Positions 48,228 to 57,001 of a stretch of 64,000 nucleotides of DNA are shown in pieces. Location of the stretch: assembly GCF_003967515.1 (NCBI RefSeq), contig NZ_BIFQ01000002.1:372001-436000 (forward strand). The letters run 5' to 3'. The notes beneath the pieces were generated by a model that searched no databases, was not told the DNA's origin, and worked only from the letters and a program-made list of their open reading frames with translations. Both the position numbers and the translations under genes were made by a program. The stretch comes from Dictyobacter aurantiacus. Its GTDB lineage: Bacteria; Chloroflexota; Ktedonobacteria; Ktedonobacterales; Ktedonobacteraceae. Every line of letters begins with the position of its first letter. Within the stretch, counting starts at the first letter, position 1.

Positions 48228-48683
48228 ACCCGCAAGGGGCAATACGTTCAACTTTAGCGCAAGCAACAGGAAACACGAGAAGCTTCCCACGAAGGATGGG
48301 CGCGTCCCCTCACACGATCATGTCCCCGTAGGCGGCCGTAGGTGCCGGGCTTGCCCCGGCTTTGCGGCCTGATTGACACGCAAAATACAGGAAAAGCAGC
48401 AATCCGGCCTTGTGCATGCCGCGCCCATTCACGTACGATTTCGTCCCTAAAAAACGATGGTTGCGGTTATATGACCATGCAGAAGCCAGCATGTCGTACG
48501 TCAACAGAGCGGCATGCACAAGGCCGGATTGCTGCTTTTCGGAAGAAATGCCGTATTGAAAAGGCCGCAATCCTATGCCGCCTACGGGGGCATAATCGTG
48601 TCGAGGAACATTTCGATGCTCCGCTGGACCTCTCGCGTTTCCTGTTGTCTGCGCTAAAATTGAATGTATTGCCCGCAAGGGAC
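48228..48683. repeat. Nested palindromic element, copy B
   Basis: Outer arms of about 42 bases lie at 48241-48282 and 48629-48670 (inverted, roughly 36 matches). Middle arms sit around GTAGGCGG and CCGCCTAC. The inner perfect 26-bp arms are at 48396-48421 and 48510-48535. CCCGCAAGGG flanks both ends as a direct repeat. Compared with copy C, the whole middle segment is inverted. Confidence 0.85.
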
Positions 48684-48738
48684 GCACCTACCTCGTTATT
48701 GACGATATATTTGAATTCGTCCTCTCGCTTCAATAGGC

Positions 48739-48795
48739 TTGACAATTTAGGGGAATGACCCTATAATTAATTTCATATTAGGGTTATTACCCTAA
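48739..48795 (+). promoter_or_regulatory. Strong promoter with paired operators for the P450 operon
   Basis: TTGACA (48739-48744), 17-base spacer and TATAAT (48762-48767) form a near-consensus promoter. TAGGG-N6-CCCTA fills the spacer (48748-48763), and TTAGGG-N6-CCCTAA lies just downstream (48778-48795). A repressor bound there would block the promoter. No regulator gene is adjacent. Confidence 0.75.
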
Positions 48796-48851
48796 ATATA
48801 GTGCTACATTCACCAGTATTGTGCATAGTTGGACTCTTTCAGGAGGGTATC

Positions 48852-48896
48852 ATGACACGCCGGCCTCCAGAGAAGCACAATTCATTGCAGAAATGA
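48852..48896 (+). CDS. Possible 14-residue leader peptide
   Basis: An ATG preceded by AGGAGGGTATC opens a 14-codon ORF (MTRRPPEKHNSLQK) in the P450 transcript. The ribosome site is the best in the leader. It may be a leader peptide or simply an entry site for coupled translation. Confidence 0.4.
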   Translation: MTRRPPEKHNSLQK

Positions 48897-48903
48897 GGTC
48901 TCC

Positions 48904-49047
48904 ATGAGACAGTTATCCTCTTCCAGAAAACGCGTTGGAGTATTCGTTGCAGATAAAGCCTGGTTCCTCTTGCTCCTCTCTTCACCACGGCCATTAACAC
49001 GTCTTTTCGCAAAGAAGGCGCCAGCGATGAGCGAGGTGTCACAATGA
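48904..49047 (+). CDS. Small 47-residue ORF coupled to the P450 gene
   Basis: Starts at an ATG 5 bases after GAGG, reads MRQLSSSRKRVGVF and ends at a TGA overlapping the P450 ATG (ATGA). Product is basic with one hydrophobic patch (WFLLLLSS). No family recognised. The overlap suggests translational coupling. Confidence 0.45.
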   Translation: MRQLSSSRKRVGVFVADKAWFLLLLSSPRPLTRLFAKKAPAMSEVSQ

Positions 49048-50387
49048 GTCATATGGTACAAGCAATGGTGCCAGGGCCAAAGTCAATAGAGAACATGCGC
49101 TTCCTTCTCCGTTTCAGGCGTGATCCCATCGGCGCGCTCCAGGAGTTAGCACAGACCTATGGCGACATCGTTCACATGAAGCTTGGAGGGCAACACACCT
49201 ACCTCCTGAGCCATCCCGATGTCATTCGTGACGTGCTGGTCGTGCACCATCAACAGATGCATAAGCCCAACTTGCAACAACAGCCTCTTGGCGGTAACGG
49301 CCTCTTGCGTAGCGAGGGAGAGTTCCACAAACGTCAGCGCCGGATGATGCAGCCGGCCTTTCATCGCAAGCGTATCACGGCTTACGCCGAGGTCATGACC
49401 GGGTATACCCAACAAATGAGTGGGCGCTGGCACGATAAGCAGCGGATAGATATCGCGCAGGAGATGATGGGGCTGACGCTCTCGATCATTAGCAAAACCA
49501 TGTTTGGCGCAGAGGTCGAGCAGGACACGCAGACCGTCTACCATAGTTTCACGACCTGGATGCGTCTGAACTCCACCCATCGCTTCAGCCCATTCGATCA
49601 TGTCTTCAATAGTCTCCCTCTGCCACGCAAAAAGCAGCAGGCCGAAGCCCGCGCCCGGCTGGACGCTATTGTCTACCGCATGATCAACGAGCGACGAACC
49701 AGCGGGAAAGACAACGGCGATCTGCTCTCGATGCTCCTGCTCGCTCGTGATGAGGAGGGCGGCGGTGATGGCATGACCGATCAACAGTTGCGCGATGAGG
49801 TCATGACGCTCTTCCTGGCCGGCCATGAGACAACCGCCAACGCGCTGGCCTGGACCTGGTATCTCCTATCACAGCACCCTGAGGTTGAGGAGAAGTTGCA
49901 GCGCGAACTGGATACCGTTCTGGCGGGGCGCATACCAACGTCTGACGATATCCCCAATCTCCCCTACCTCGAAAAAGTATTCACCGAGGCCATGCGTCTC
50001 TATCCACCGGCCTGGGTGATAGCTCGCCGCGCACTCGACGCCTACCAGGTTGGCACCTTTACCCTGCCAGCGAACTCCCTGCTTATCACCAGCCAGTATG
50101 TCGTCCATCACGATGCCCGCTGGTACCCGGATCCGCAACGTTTCGATCCTGAGCGCTGGACAACCGAGGCGCGAGCGCAGCGACCGAAATTCGCTTACTT
50201 CCCTTTCGGAGGAGGGCCGCGCCTCTGCATCGGTGAGCCGTTTGCCTGGATGGAGGGCGAACTGGTGCTTGCCACCCTGGCCCAAAAATGGAGCCTGCGC
50301 CTGGCTCCCGGACACAAAGTCGAGATGGAGCCGCTGATCACACTTCGTCCCAGGCATGGCTTGCCCATGATCCTTCATCAGAGATAA
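49044..50387 (+). CDS. Cytochrome P450
   Basis: A 447-residue heme-thiolate monooxygenase. The I-helix oxygen-binding motif AGHETTANAL, the K-helix EAMRLYPPAW (ExxR) and the heme loop FPFGGGPRLCIG with the Cys ligand are all present. Sequence style (CYP4/CYP102-like class E) fits bacterial fatty acid or xenobiotic hydroxylases. No ferredoxin or reductase lies nearby. It is driven by the promoter at 48739 and followed after 36 bases by a two-barrel protein, which may act on the same substrate. Confidence 0.92.
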   Translation: MSHMVQAMVPGPKSIENMRFLLRFRRDPIGALQELAQTYGDIVHMKLGGQHTYLLSHPDVIRDVLVVHHQQMHKPNLQQQPLGGNGLLRSEGEFHKRQRRMMQPAFHRKRITAYAEVMTGYTQQMSGRWHDKQRIDIAQEMMGLTLSIISKTMFGAEVEQDTQTVYHSFTTWMRLNSTHRFSPFDHVFNSLPLPRKKQQAEARARLDAIVYRMINERRTSGKDNGDLLSMLLLARDEEGGGDGMTDQQLRDEVMTLFLAGHETTANALAWTWYLLSQHPEVEEKLQRELDTVLAGRIPTSDDIPNLPYLEKVFTEAMRLYPPAWVIARRALDAYQVGTFTLPANSLLITSQYVVHHDARWYPDPQRFDPERWTTEARAQRPKFAYFPFGGGPRLCIGEPFAWMEGELVLATLAQKWSLRLAPGHKVEMEPLITLRPRHGLPMILHQR

Positions 50388-50423
50388 GCAACCGGAACAG
50401 AGACCGAAACAGAGAAAGGCTAT

Positions 50424-51386
50424 ATGCAATTGAAACATCTCTTTCATACAAATAAAGAGGATTATACCCGAATTATTGAGTTCTATAACCACCCCACGCT
50501 CGATCCCAGCAAGAACGCCTGGCAAGAGGTGCTCAATGACAAGGATTTCGCGCACGGCAAGATTATTGTGATCGAGATCGCCCGGCTCCAAAAAGGGGCG
50601 CAAGCGAAGGCTCAGTATGATCAGGCCCTGCACACGATGCTGCCAGCCATCAAGGAGGCGGGCGGGAAGATCATTCAGCTGGGCGATATCCTGATGACCG
50701 GGACCGGCGATCTGGCAAGCTACGACTACAGCGGTGGCGCAACGTTCCTGGTTCAGTATCCTTCACGCGAGGCCTACCTGCGGGCGCTGCTGACGCCAGC
50801 CGCTCTAGAGGCCCGGGCGCTGCGTATCTCAGCCCTCGATGAAGTTATTCTACTGATCGTCAAAGATACGCTGCCGCCGCTACCACCCATGCTCACCCGC
50901 GAGAGACCCGCCAGCGACTTCGCCACGCCCAACGTCAGCGGCAAGACACCAGAGCAGCTCGTAGAAGAGCTACTCTCCATCTATCCCGATGGGGGAGCCG
51001 ATCCCACACGCGGGCAACTCGAAACGATGGCCCACTATGAGGGCTTCGCTACAACTCCCGTCCACTATATCAACCTCTATAAATTCAATTCCGCCAGTAC
51101 AAGCGATGACCAACCCCATGGAGAACAGGCGCACTCGGCCTATAACCGCAACGCGCTCAAGATTGTACGCGGCCATGGCGCCCGGCCTTACTTCCGCGCC
51201 AGCGTACAGCACAATCTGCTTGGCGCTATCGCCTGGGACCTGGTGGTCTTCGTGCGCTGGCCCAGCTTCGCTGTCTTTACCGACCTGCGCCTGGATGCGG
51301 AATATATCGAGGCGCAAAAATATCGCGTGCAGTCCGGAGAAGTCTACGGCAACTTTGTGACCATCACACGCGAAGATGCTCTCTAA
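50424..51386 (+). CDS. Tandem dimeric alpha-beta-barrel (DUF1330-like) protein
   Basis: A 320-residue protein. Two ferredoxin-like barrel units can be seen: one around GKIIVIEIARLQKGA and ATFLVQYPSREAYLRALLTP, the second around VHYINLYKFNS and LVVFVRWPSFAVFTDLRLD. The phrase pattern (input of a Tyr/Phe in the first strand, then VRYPS-like) is that of DUF1330/EthD relatives. Function is unknown; many relatives bind or isomerise small aromatic compounds. Cotranscribed with the P450 gene. Confidence 0.7.
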   Translation: MQLKHLFHTNKEDYTRIIEFYNHPTLDPSKNAWQEVLNDKDFAHGKIIVIEIARLQKGAQAKAQYDQALHTMLPAIKEAGGKIIQLGDILMTGTGDLASYDYSGGATFLVQYPSREAYLRALLTPAALEARALRISALDEVILLIVKDTLPPLPPMLTRERPASDFATPNVSGKTPEQLVEELLSIYPDGGADPTRGQLETMAHYEGFATTPVHYINLYKFNSASTSDDQPHGEQAHSAYNRNALKIVRGHGARPYFRASVQHNLLGAIAWDLVVFVRWPSFAVFTDLRLDAEYIEAQKYRVQSGEVYGNFVTITREDAL

Positions 51387-51742
51387 AAATATGCTCGTAT
51401 GATTGCCATGGTTCAAACGAACCCGAACTTCTCCCCCGACAGCGCTTGAGTGCAGGTTCAAGTGCTGTCGGGAAGTACTTGCTCCAGAATTATTGCGGCT
51501 CACGCGATCGCATATCTTCCAGGCACGTGTTCAATTCCACCACATCCTTGAAAAACCAGACATATTGTCACGAGTGGAACGTGCGCGCCGGGGCCGCTTT
51601 GCGGTCAGGCTGGGGCAAGCCCCGCACGTACTGCTTCTCTTTCTATTTTTACTATATATAACATCATCCTCTATGGGCCTCATCCATGAAATGAACCATG
51701 GAACTTAGCTCGTAACTGCATTGCCTGGAGCACATGCTCAGG
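51387..51742. other. Gap with degenerate palindromic repeat
   Basis: No gene recognised. A GC-rich piece at about 51591-51632 (GGGGCAAGCCCC core) resembles short repeats at 48334-48366 and 61763-61801, so it looks like the worn end of the same repeat family. Confidence 0.4.
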
Positions 51743-52129
51743 CTATAGTTTCAATTCCCATACAATGAACATGAGGAACGTATAAAGCACACCGATGATC
51801 AACCCTCTCCGAAAGAAGATGAACCATTTGCGCCACGCCGTTCCAGGTGATTTGGCATTTCCACGATTATGGAGACGTATAAGAAGAAACGTTTCTTCAG
51901 TTTTTAATAGGAGCGAAAACAAAAAAATGACCCAATACATCATTAATGCTGTTAATATGTAAGGCCCAGAATCTGGACCGCCAAAATCAAATACGGCAAG
52001 AATAGCGCAGAAACCAGAACCCATATACCCCCCATAAATGGGGATGAACGCCTTTACGCGTGAACTTTTATACATCCTATACTGACGTTTGTTGGCATTT
52101 GTCTGTTCGAAATCTTCATCAGTAACCAT
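51743..52129 (-). CDS. Unknown small membrane protein
   Basis: A 128-residue protein with three hydrophobic segments (AFIPIYGGYMGSGFCAILAV, LMMYWVIFLFSLLL, LIIGVLYTFLMFIVW). No family recognised. It is one of a series of small minus-strand genes downstream of an Rhs relic, which could be orphan immunity or toxin-associated proteins. Confidence 0.5.
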   Translation of the reverse strand: MVTDEDFEQTNANKRQYRMYKSSRVKAFIPIYGGYMGSGFCAILAVFDFGGPDSGPYILTALMMYWVIFLFSLLLKTEETFLLIRLHNRGNAKSPGTAWRKWFIFFRRGLIIGVLYTFLMFIVWELKL

Positions 52130-52248
52130 GATCTTCTCTCTCTATCTCATATGTCGCGCGTCAAAGAAAAGAGGAGATAGACAAAACGCTGCATCTCATC
52201 CACTCTTGAAATAACACATCATCCCGCAAAACAAGTGCTCACCAACTT

Positions 52249-52872
52249 CTACACCCTCAACTGCACCTCTATCTTTTGGGCAAGCGAACGCACAACTTTT
52301 TTCCCTGCATGCCGTCGTATCATCCAGCCTTCTTTTGAAAATCCTGTAATCTCTATAGATGTTTGGTCCTCTGAATATCTCCGTAGCTGAATGGTCGCGA
52401 GAACTGGATTTACATTCATTAATCCAGTAAAAATGAGTACTTTTATTTCACAGGCGTTCGATTGCGCTACCAGTCTCCTTATTTCATCAGTCTGCACTAA
52501 AATCTCAGGAGTACCATTCCTGGGAAAAAGGGAATGAAGGGAGTTCTCACGCTCAGTAGCAATCTTGACATCAATCAGTCCCCCTTCATCATCTACGAAA
52601 GCAAGCATCATATCCACAACTGCAGTAAAATCTACAGCTACAGTGGTCGAGATCGTGTAGATTTCGTTCGTATTCAAATACGTGGTCATCCATGCAATAA
52701 TACGTTTAGAGAGTTCATTGACGAACCAGGAGGCTACAAATTGGACTAAAATAGCTTCATCTTCTTTCTGTATCTCCATTCTTCCGCCCATCTTTTCTCC
52801 TGAGGCCACCTTCCACGGGAGAACAAGAGGCATAGGTTGATCTTTGACAATAGCACGTTTATAAATAAACAT
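52249..52872 (-). CDS. Unknown 207-residue protein
   Basis: The protein is soluble, alternating helical and beta segments (FVASWFVNELSKRIIAWMTT, VDFTAVVDMMLAFVDDEGG, EIKVLIFTGLMNVNPVLATI). No recognisable domain. An internal Met (MPLVLPWKV) could be the true start. It sits 119 bases upstream of the membrane protein at 51743 on the same strand. Confidence 0.5.
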   Translation of the reverse strand: MFIYKRAIVKDQPMPLVLPWKVASGEKMGGRMEIQKEDEAILVQFVASWFVNELSKRIIAWMTTYLNTNEIYTISTTVAVDFTAVVDMMLAFVDDEGGLIDVKIATERENSLHSLFPRNGTPEILVQTDEIRRLVAQSNACEIKVLIFTGLMNVNPVLATIQLRRYSEDQTSIEITGFSKEGWMIRRHAGKKVVRSLAQKIEVQLRV

Positions 52873-53166
52873 AACAAGAACCAGTAGTACCTTTCACGCT
52901 TTGATAAAGTGAGGGCTGCTTCCTGAACAGAAACAGCCTTTGTATCCTGTGACGCACTTGTTATATTTCTGGTTGCTGGTGCTTGTTTTCCAGGCATGAA
53001 GCTCAATGTCAACCAATTCACATACCAACTTCAGGGATTGCGAACAATAGCCAGAAGAAAATGTCAGCACTCGAACAGTTAGGGCATACGCAGGCAAGCC
53101 TCAGCTCACAATAACACTTGTTTATTAAAGCAGTAGCTATATTCCTGACTAAAACATCGAACACAA
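52873..53166. other. Intergenic gap without recognisable gene
   Basis: About 290 bases between two unknown minus-strand genes. No motif or repeat stood out. Confidence 0.4.
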
Positions 53167-53613
53167 TCAAAATAATAATCGGTATAATGAAAACAGCAAA
53201 GTCATACCCAATAACAATAGCTGCAAAAGCAGGAGCGTATAATGGATTCCTTTATACTTAAACAATCTAGCAACAATAAATAAATAACAATACAAGAGTG
53301 TCATTAACAGCACAAGTAAAGCCAGCAGCACATTGGCTATTCGCCATCCAATACGATCAAATATATTACTTATTAACGTTAACCCCAAAGAAACCATCAT
53401 CAAAGTTATCTCAAACACCAATATTGGCGAAGTAGCGGAAGCATCGTTCACTTCTTCTATTTGAGATCTTTCCATAACCTGAGATGTATCAAGAAGTGTA
53501 TCATTCGAGGGCGTTTCTTTTAACGGCATTGGCGATAGTAACACTTGGATAATTGGTATAGACTTGTTATGTTTATATCCCACAATTCTCCTCCATCGAA
53601 GAAAGTTTGACAT
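53167..53613 (-). CDS. Unknown membrane protein overlapping an Rhs end
   Basis: Up to 148 residues with three to four hydrophobic segments in the C-terminal half (LVFEITLMMVSLGLTLISN, LLALLVLLMTLLYCYLFI, LLQLLLLGMTLLFSL). The frame starts inside the Rhs relic at 53613; an internal ATG (MPLKETPSND, about 53528) is a likelier start. No family recognised. Position right behind an Rhs core suggests a former toxin or immunity cassette. Confidence 0.5.
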   Translation of the reverse strand: MSNFLRWRRIVGYKHNKSIPIIQVLLSPMPLKETPSNDTLLDTSQVMERSQIEEVNDASATSPILVFEITLMMVSLGLTLISNIFDRIGWRIANVLLALLVLLMTLLYCYLFIVARLFKYKGIHYTLLLLQLLLLGMTLLFSLYRLLF

Positions 53614-54250
53614 ACGCGAAAGGATCTAGACCAGAGCCATTCGTTTCGACGGTATCGGCACTGATAAAACGTCCGCTCGTGGCATCATAATACCGCGCGT
53701 TATAGTAGAACAAGCCGGTCTGGGTATCCAGGCGCTGACCGGTGAAGTTGAACGGCGTGACCATGGTGCCATCACTATAGCGCGTTGAGACAAAAGGCGA
53801 GAAGAGTTGCACGGCTTGCACCGAGCCAGCCGATCGCAGGGCAATGCTGGTGCTGCCCAGAAAATCTGGCATGAGATACGAGAAGGTGCCATAGGTTTCG
53901 CTGCCAGACGGTCCGTTGGTTACGCGATCCAGGGCATCGTAGCTGTAGGATTGTTGATAAGCACCTACCGTTGTGCCATTGGGGGCCAGGCCACAATGAT
54001 TGCCACCCGTCGGTGTGCCCGTATTGCCAGACCACACCAGGCGGTTGAGGTCATCGTAACAGAACGACTGGCTATCGGTTTTAGTGCCATTGATCGTAGT
54101 CGGAACCGTCGTATTCAGATTGATGACATTGCCGACGTTGTCATACGTGCGCGTCTGGCTCCAGAAGGTGGTACCAGAACGAGAAGCCGTACTGGTCACT
54201 GGGCGCTGGATGTCGTCGTAGGGCAGACTCACCAAAAACGTTGATGTTAG
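53573..54250 (-). pseudogene. Rhs core fragment, truncated at both ends
   Basis: The minus-strand frame holds YD-repeats (FCYDDLNRLVWSGNTG, SYSYDALDRVTNG) and the Rhs-associated core (FTGQRLDTQTGLFYYNARYY, DATSGRFISADT, DPFAYVK). It lacks the N-terminal shell and signal region, and ends within a few residues after DPFAYVK, where the variable C-terminal toxin should begin. Rhs proteins are large contact-dependent toxins. The remaining open frame extends to 54406 but the first 55 residues do not look like Rhs. Confidence 0.75.
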
Positions 54251-54654
54251 CACATTGCTCATAAGAGCCATCCCACAAAAAACCATGCCAGTGAGTTGTC
54301 TTACGTGGGTGTAGCTGATCTGACATAGAACCGTTGGGCCCTGGCTACAAGTGTTTTTGTAGATGATTTTCAGGCTGGTAATACTATCGTGGTGTGGCGC
54401 AAGCATTACCAGCCCTATGTTGGAATGATATCAACTATTTCATTCATGTGCGAATATGGCATCATTGATTTCTACACCTATTGAGCCATCAATCAGGCAA
54501 GCCAATCACATCATAGACACACAATCTAAATTATTGTTTCATCCCAGGGCAAATTTCAAACGGATGTGGCAGTTGTAAACAATGGGAAGCAGCCCAAAAT
54601 AAATTCTGAAGCTGCTCTGGAATTTGTTGTCACAGTGCAGATTGTTCAAAATTG
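54251..54654. other. Junction region between Rhs relic and NACHT gene
   Basis: About 400 bases with no recognised gene; compositionally AT-rich near the NACHT end. No terminator seen. Confidence 0.35.
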
Positions 54655-56388
54655 TCACATTGAGCTGATCTTATTCTGGGCAACCTCTGATGATAAAAAG
54701 TACTTAAAAACCGCCGTATTACAAAAAATGTAGCTATTACCAACTCTGTACAAAAGTTTTTGCTTCACTGTATCATCAAGGAAGGCCATATAACGCCAGG
54801 GAATACACTTTGCATGCCAGAGACAGAATCGAAGAATGAAGTGCTCAATATAACTATCTCCACCCCATGCCAATCCAACAGATATTCCATAAAGCCATCC
54901 TAAACGCAGCCCACTCCATAGACCTACGGACCCATGTAATAGCCATCCCCATAGACATAAAAATAAAACACTGCACAAACAGAATACCATTGATTGCTGA
55001 ATGGCCTGACGGAACTCATCGCCAGAACGATAAGAGAGGCGACTATTTGGAAGGCTAATCACTACTTCAAAAATGGATGGAAGACTTATCGCAATAAAGA
55101 CCCAGGGGATCCATCCAATGAAGAGATCGCTCAATAACTTCTGAAATTGCCCACCCCACCCTAATCCAACAAGAAACCAAAAAGAGCTAATATTTTGCCT
55201 GTTATCCTCAGCAATTGTTAGACGTCGTACAACCAACAAAATAAAGGCAAGGACTAACCATCCTAGCAAACCAATGATGGCATAGATATCACTCCAGTCA
55301 AAAATAGCCAGGCTATACGTAAGTCCTGCAGCGCATAGCACAAAAAATCCCATAAAAATACGATATATATGGACCCATCTGCCTGCTGGTAACCAGGATT
55401 GCTGAATCTGCTTGAACTGAAACGCTGTTTGTTGGTGCTCATATAATTGACGAGCTAAAACCGCCAACCAGTGCAACTGATCTGAAAGAGTATACTGAGT
55501 ATTTCTTTCAAGCGGCTGTAATCTCGTCCATATATAAACACCCAGGAGATTATGTTTTTTCTCAGCCAGGTTATTCGTTGAAACATCTACAGGCGATGAG
55601 TCCTGATATATATGCGCCAATATATATAGCCAGAGTGGCCATCTCGCTAAATCGTGTAAAACCGCATCTGTAGAAAGTGTAGCCTTTATCTCATCTTGTC
55701 GAACAGGAAGAGCGGATAAATACGTATTGATCTGCTCTTCTGTCAATGGTTGAATTTCTAAAATAGAGAGAAATGGCAAAGATACTTTCAAGCGCCTATA
55801 TTCTATAGTACGGCAACAAACAATCATCTGTACCTGGTTATGTGTATCCTGGTAGGAGTTAAGGGCTTGAACGCAAGCTTCACGTGCATCTTCTTCCACT
55901 TCATCTAATCCATCAAGCAGAAACAGAAATTGGCTTAACTCACATGACTTCGCTTTATACTGACTGGCTAACTCTTCAGCTAACCATTGCTCAAGCGGTA
56001 ACCTTTTCCTGGACCATGATGAAAGATTCAAGGGAAGTGGAATAGGGAAATACACATCTTGTTCGGCATACACAAGTAAATCACGTAACAATTCAAGCAG
56101 TAATGTCGTTTTACCCGAACCAGATTCTCCTAAAATCAACAATTTACCACTACTATCATTATACATATCAATGATATGCTCATTAGATGAAAAAGTCATT
56201 GCGCCTTCCTGGTTGGACTGATCTAGCTCAAAATCCTTTATTTGACGTAAATTCAGCCTAATATATGGCACATCTGCTAATGAAGTTTCGAGCACTCCTT
56301 TAATCCAAGAAGTACGTATTTGTGAGATGATCCGCTGACGCCTCTTCATATTTCTTTTATCCACCATGCTTTCACTAATCAATTTCAA
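54655..56388 (-). CDS. NACHT-type NTPase with C-terminal membrane segments
   Basis: A 577-residue protein. The NACHT NTPase has LLILGESGSGKTTLLLEL (Walker A) near residue 88, FLFLLDGLDEVEEDARE (Walker B with the Asp/Glu pair) near 155, and VQMIVCCRTIEYRR (sensor). After about residue 340 there are six or more hydrophobic segments (IFMGFFVLCAAGLTYSLAIF and others). NACHT proteins are STAND-class switches in bacterial immunity; the membrane part may be the effector. AT-rich DNA unlike the 5' defence operons suggests separate acquisition. No neighbours clearly belong to it. Confidence 0.85.
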   Translation of the reverse strand: MKLISESMVDKRNMKRRQRIISQIRTSWIKGVLETSLADVPYIRLNLRQIKDFELDQSNQEGAMTFSSNEHIIDMYNDSSGKLLILGESGSGKTTLLLELLRDLLVYAEQDVYFPIPLPLNLSSWSRKRLPLEQWLAEELASQYKAKSCELSQFLFLLDGLDEVEEDAREACVQALNSYQDTHNQVQMIVCCRTIEYRRLKVSLPFLSILEIQPLTEEQINTYLSALPVRQDEIKATLSTDAVLHDLARWPLWLYILAHIYQDSSPVDVSTNNLAEKKHNLLGVYIWTRLQPLERNTQYTLSDQLHWLAVLARQLYEHQQTAFQFKQIQQSWLPAGRWVHIYRIFMGFFVLCAAGLTYSLAIFDWSDIYAIIGLLGWLVLAFILLVVRRLTIAEDNRQNISSFWFLVGLGWGGQFQKLLSDLFIGWIPWVFIAISLPSIFEVVISLPNSRLSYRSGDEFRQAIQQSMVFCLCSVLFLCLWGWLLHGSVGLWSGLRLGWLYGISVGLAWGGDSYIEHFILRFCLWHAKCIPWRYMAFLDDTVKQKLLYRVGNSYIFCNTAVFKYFLSSEVAQNKISSM

Positions 56389-57001
56389 ATCATTAAAATA
56401 TTTACACCAACTAGAAAGCCCTTATACATTAATTAAACTGCGCGCACCAATAGCATGATATAGTATATCATGTGGAAGCTTCCCCGCTAATCCTGTGATT
56501 GATGTGGATCTCCACATAATAGCCAGCTTTCCAGATAGGGTGAAACCTTTTTCTTCCTTGCAAAAACATATGTGTAGCCTTTCTTGTACAGATAGAAAGA
56601 TACATCCAATAGAAGAGTACAACATTGCTCTGCAATAATGAGTTCTTTTCCTGGATGACATCATTCAACAGCTCAAGGAGGAGATCAAGAGGAACGAGCT
56701 TCCTGACAAGCAAGTCTGGTAAAAAACCAAAAGTCATTGATTTGCACATATTTATTGACATGTCTTATGTCTAGACTTATATTTAGCTAAGCCTGATATG
56801 CCGAAGATCTCCCTATCTTTATGTACTTTTTTAACTAAGCCAGATCCAATATATGCCAGCATATATCATATTACATATTATCTTTTATAGAGGTATTTTT
56901 CTTGATGAATGCGCCTCTATAAATTTATACATATTTTTATTTTTTTGTTTTTTCTTATGATCTCTCTTGTTGGAGATCATGGTCATTCAACCAGGTGAAA
57001 A
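56389..57001. promoter_or_regulatory. Long AT-rich gap with repeat and upstream region of secreted protein gene
   Basis: Holds the repeat at 56519-56636. Near the end, ATGATCTC (56957-56964) is inverted at 56973-56980 just upstream of AGGTGA and the ATG at 57002, forming a hairpin that could regulate the start of the secreted-protein gene. No gene recognised. Confidence 0.4.
56519..56636. repeat. 118-bp duplicate of 48021-48138
   Basis: Second copy of the block described at 48021-48138, in the same orientation. Flanks differ, so only this block was copied. Confidence 0.75.

Noticed and set aside
48228..48683. CRISPR-like repetition
   Set aside because: The symmetry is inverted and nested, with no regular repeat-spacer array.
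48310..48745. Several short ORFs on both strands in the repeat element
   Set aside because: The same peptides recur in the copies at 43522 and 61328 because of inverted repeats; no ribosome sites.
53573..54406. Intact Rhs toxin gene
   Set aside because: Both the N-terminal shell and the C-terminal toxin are missing.
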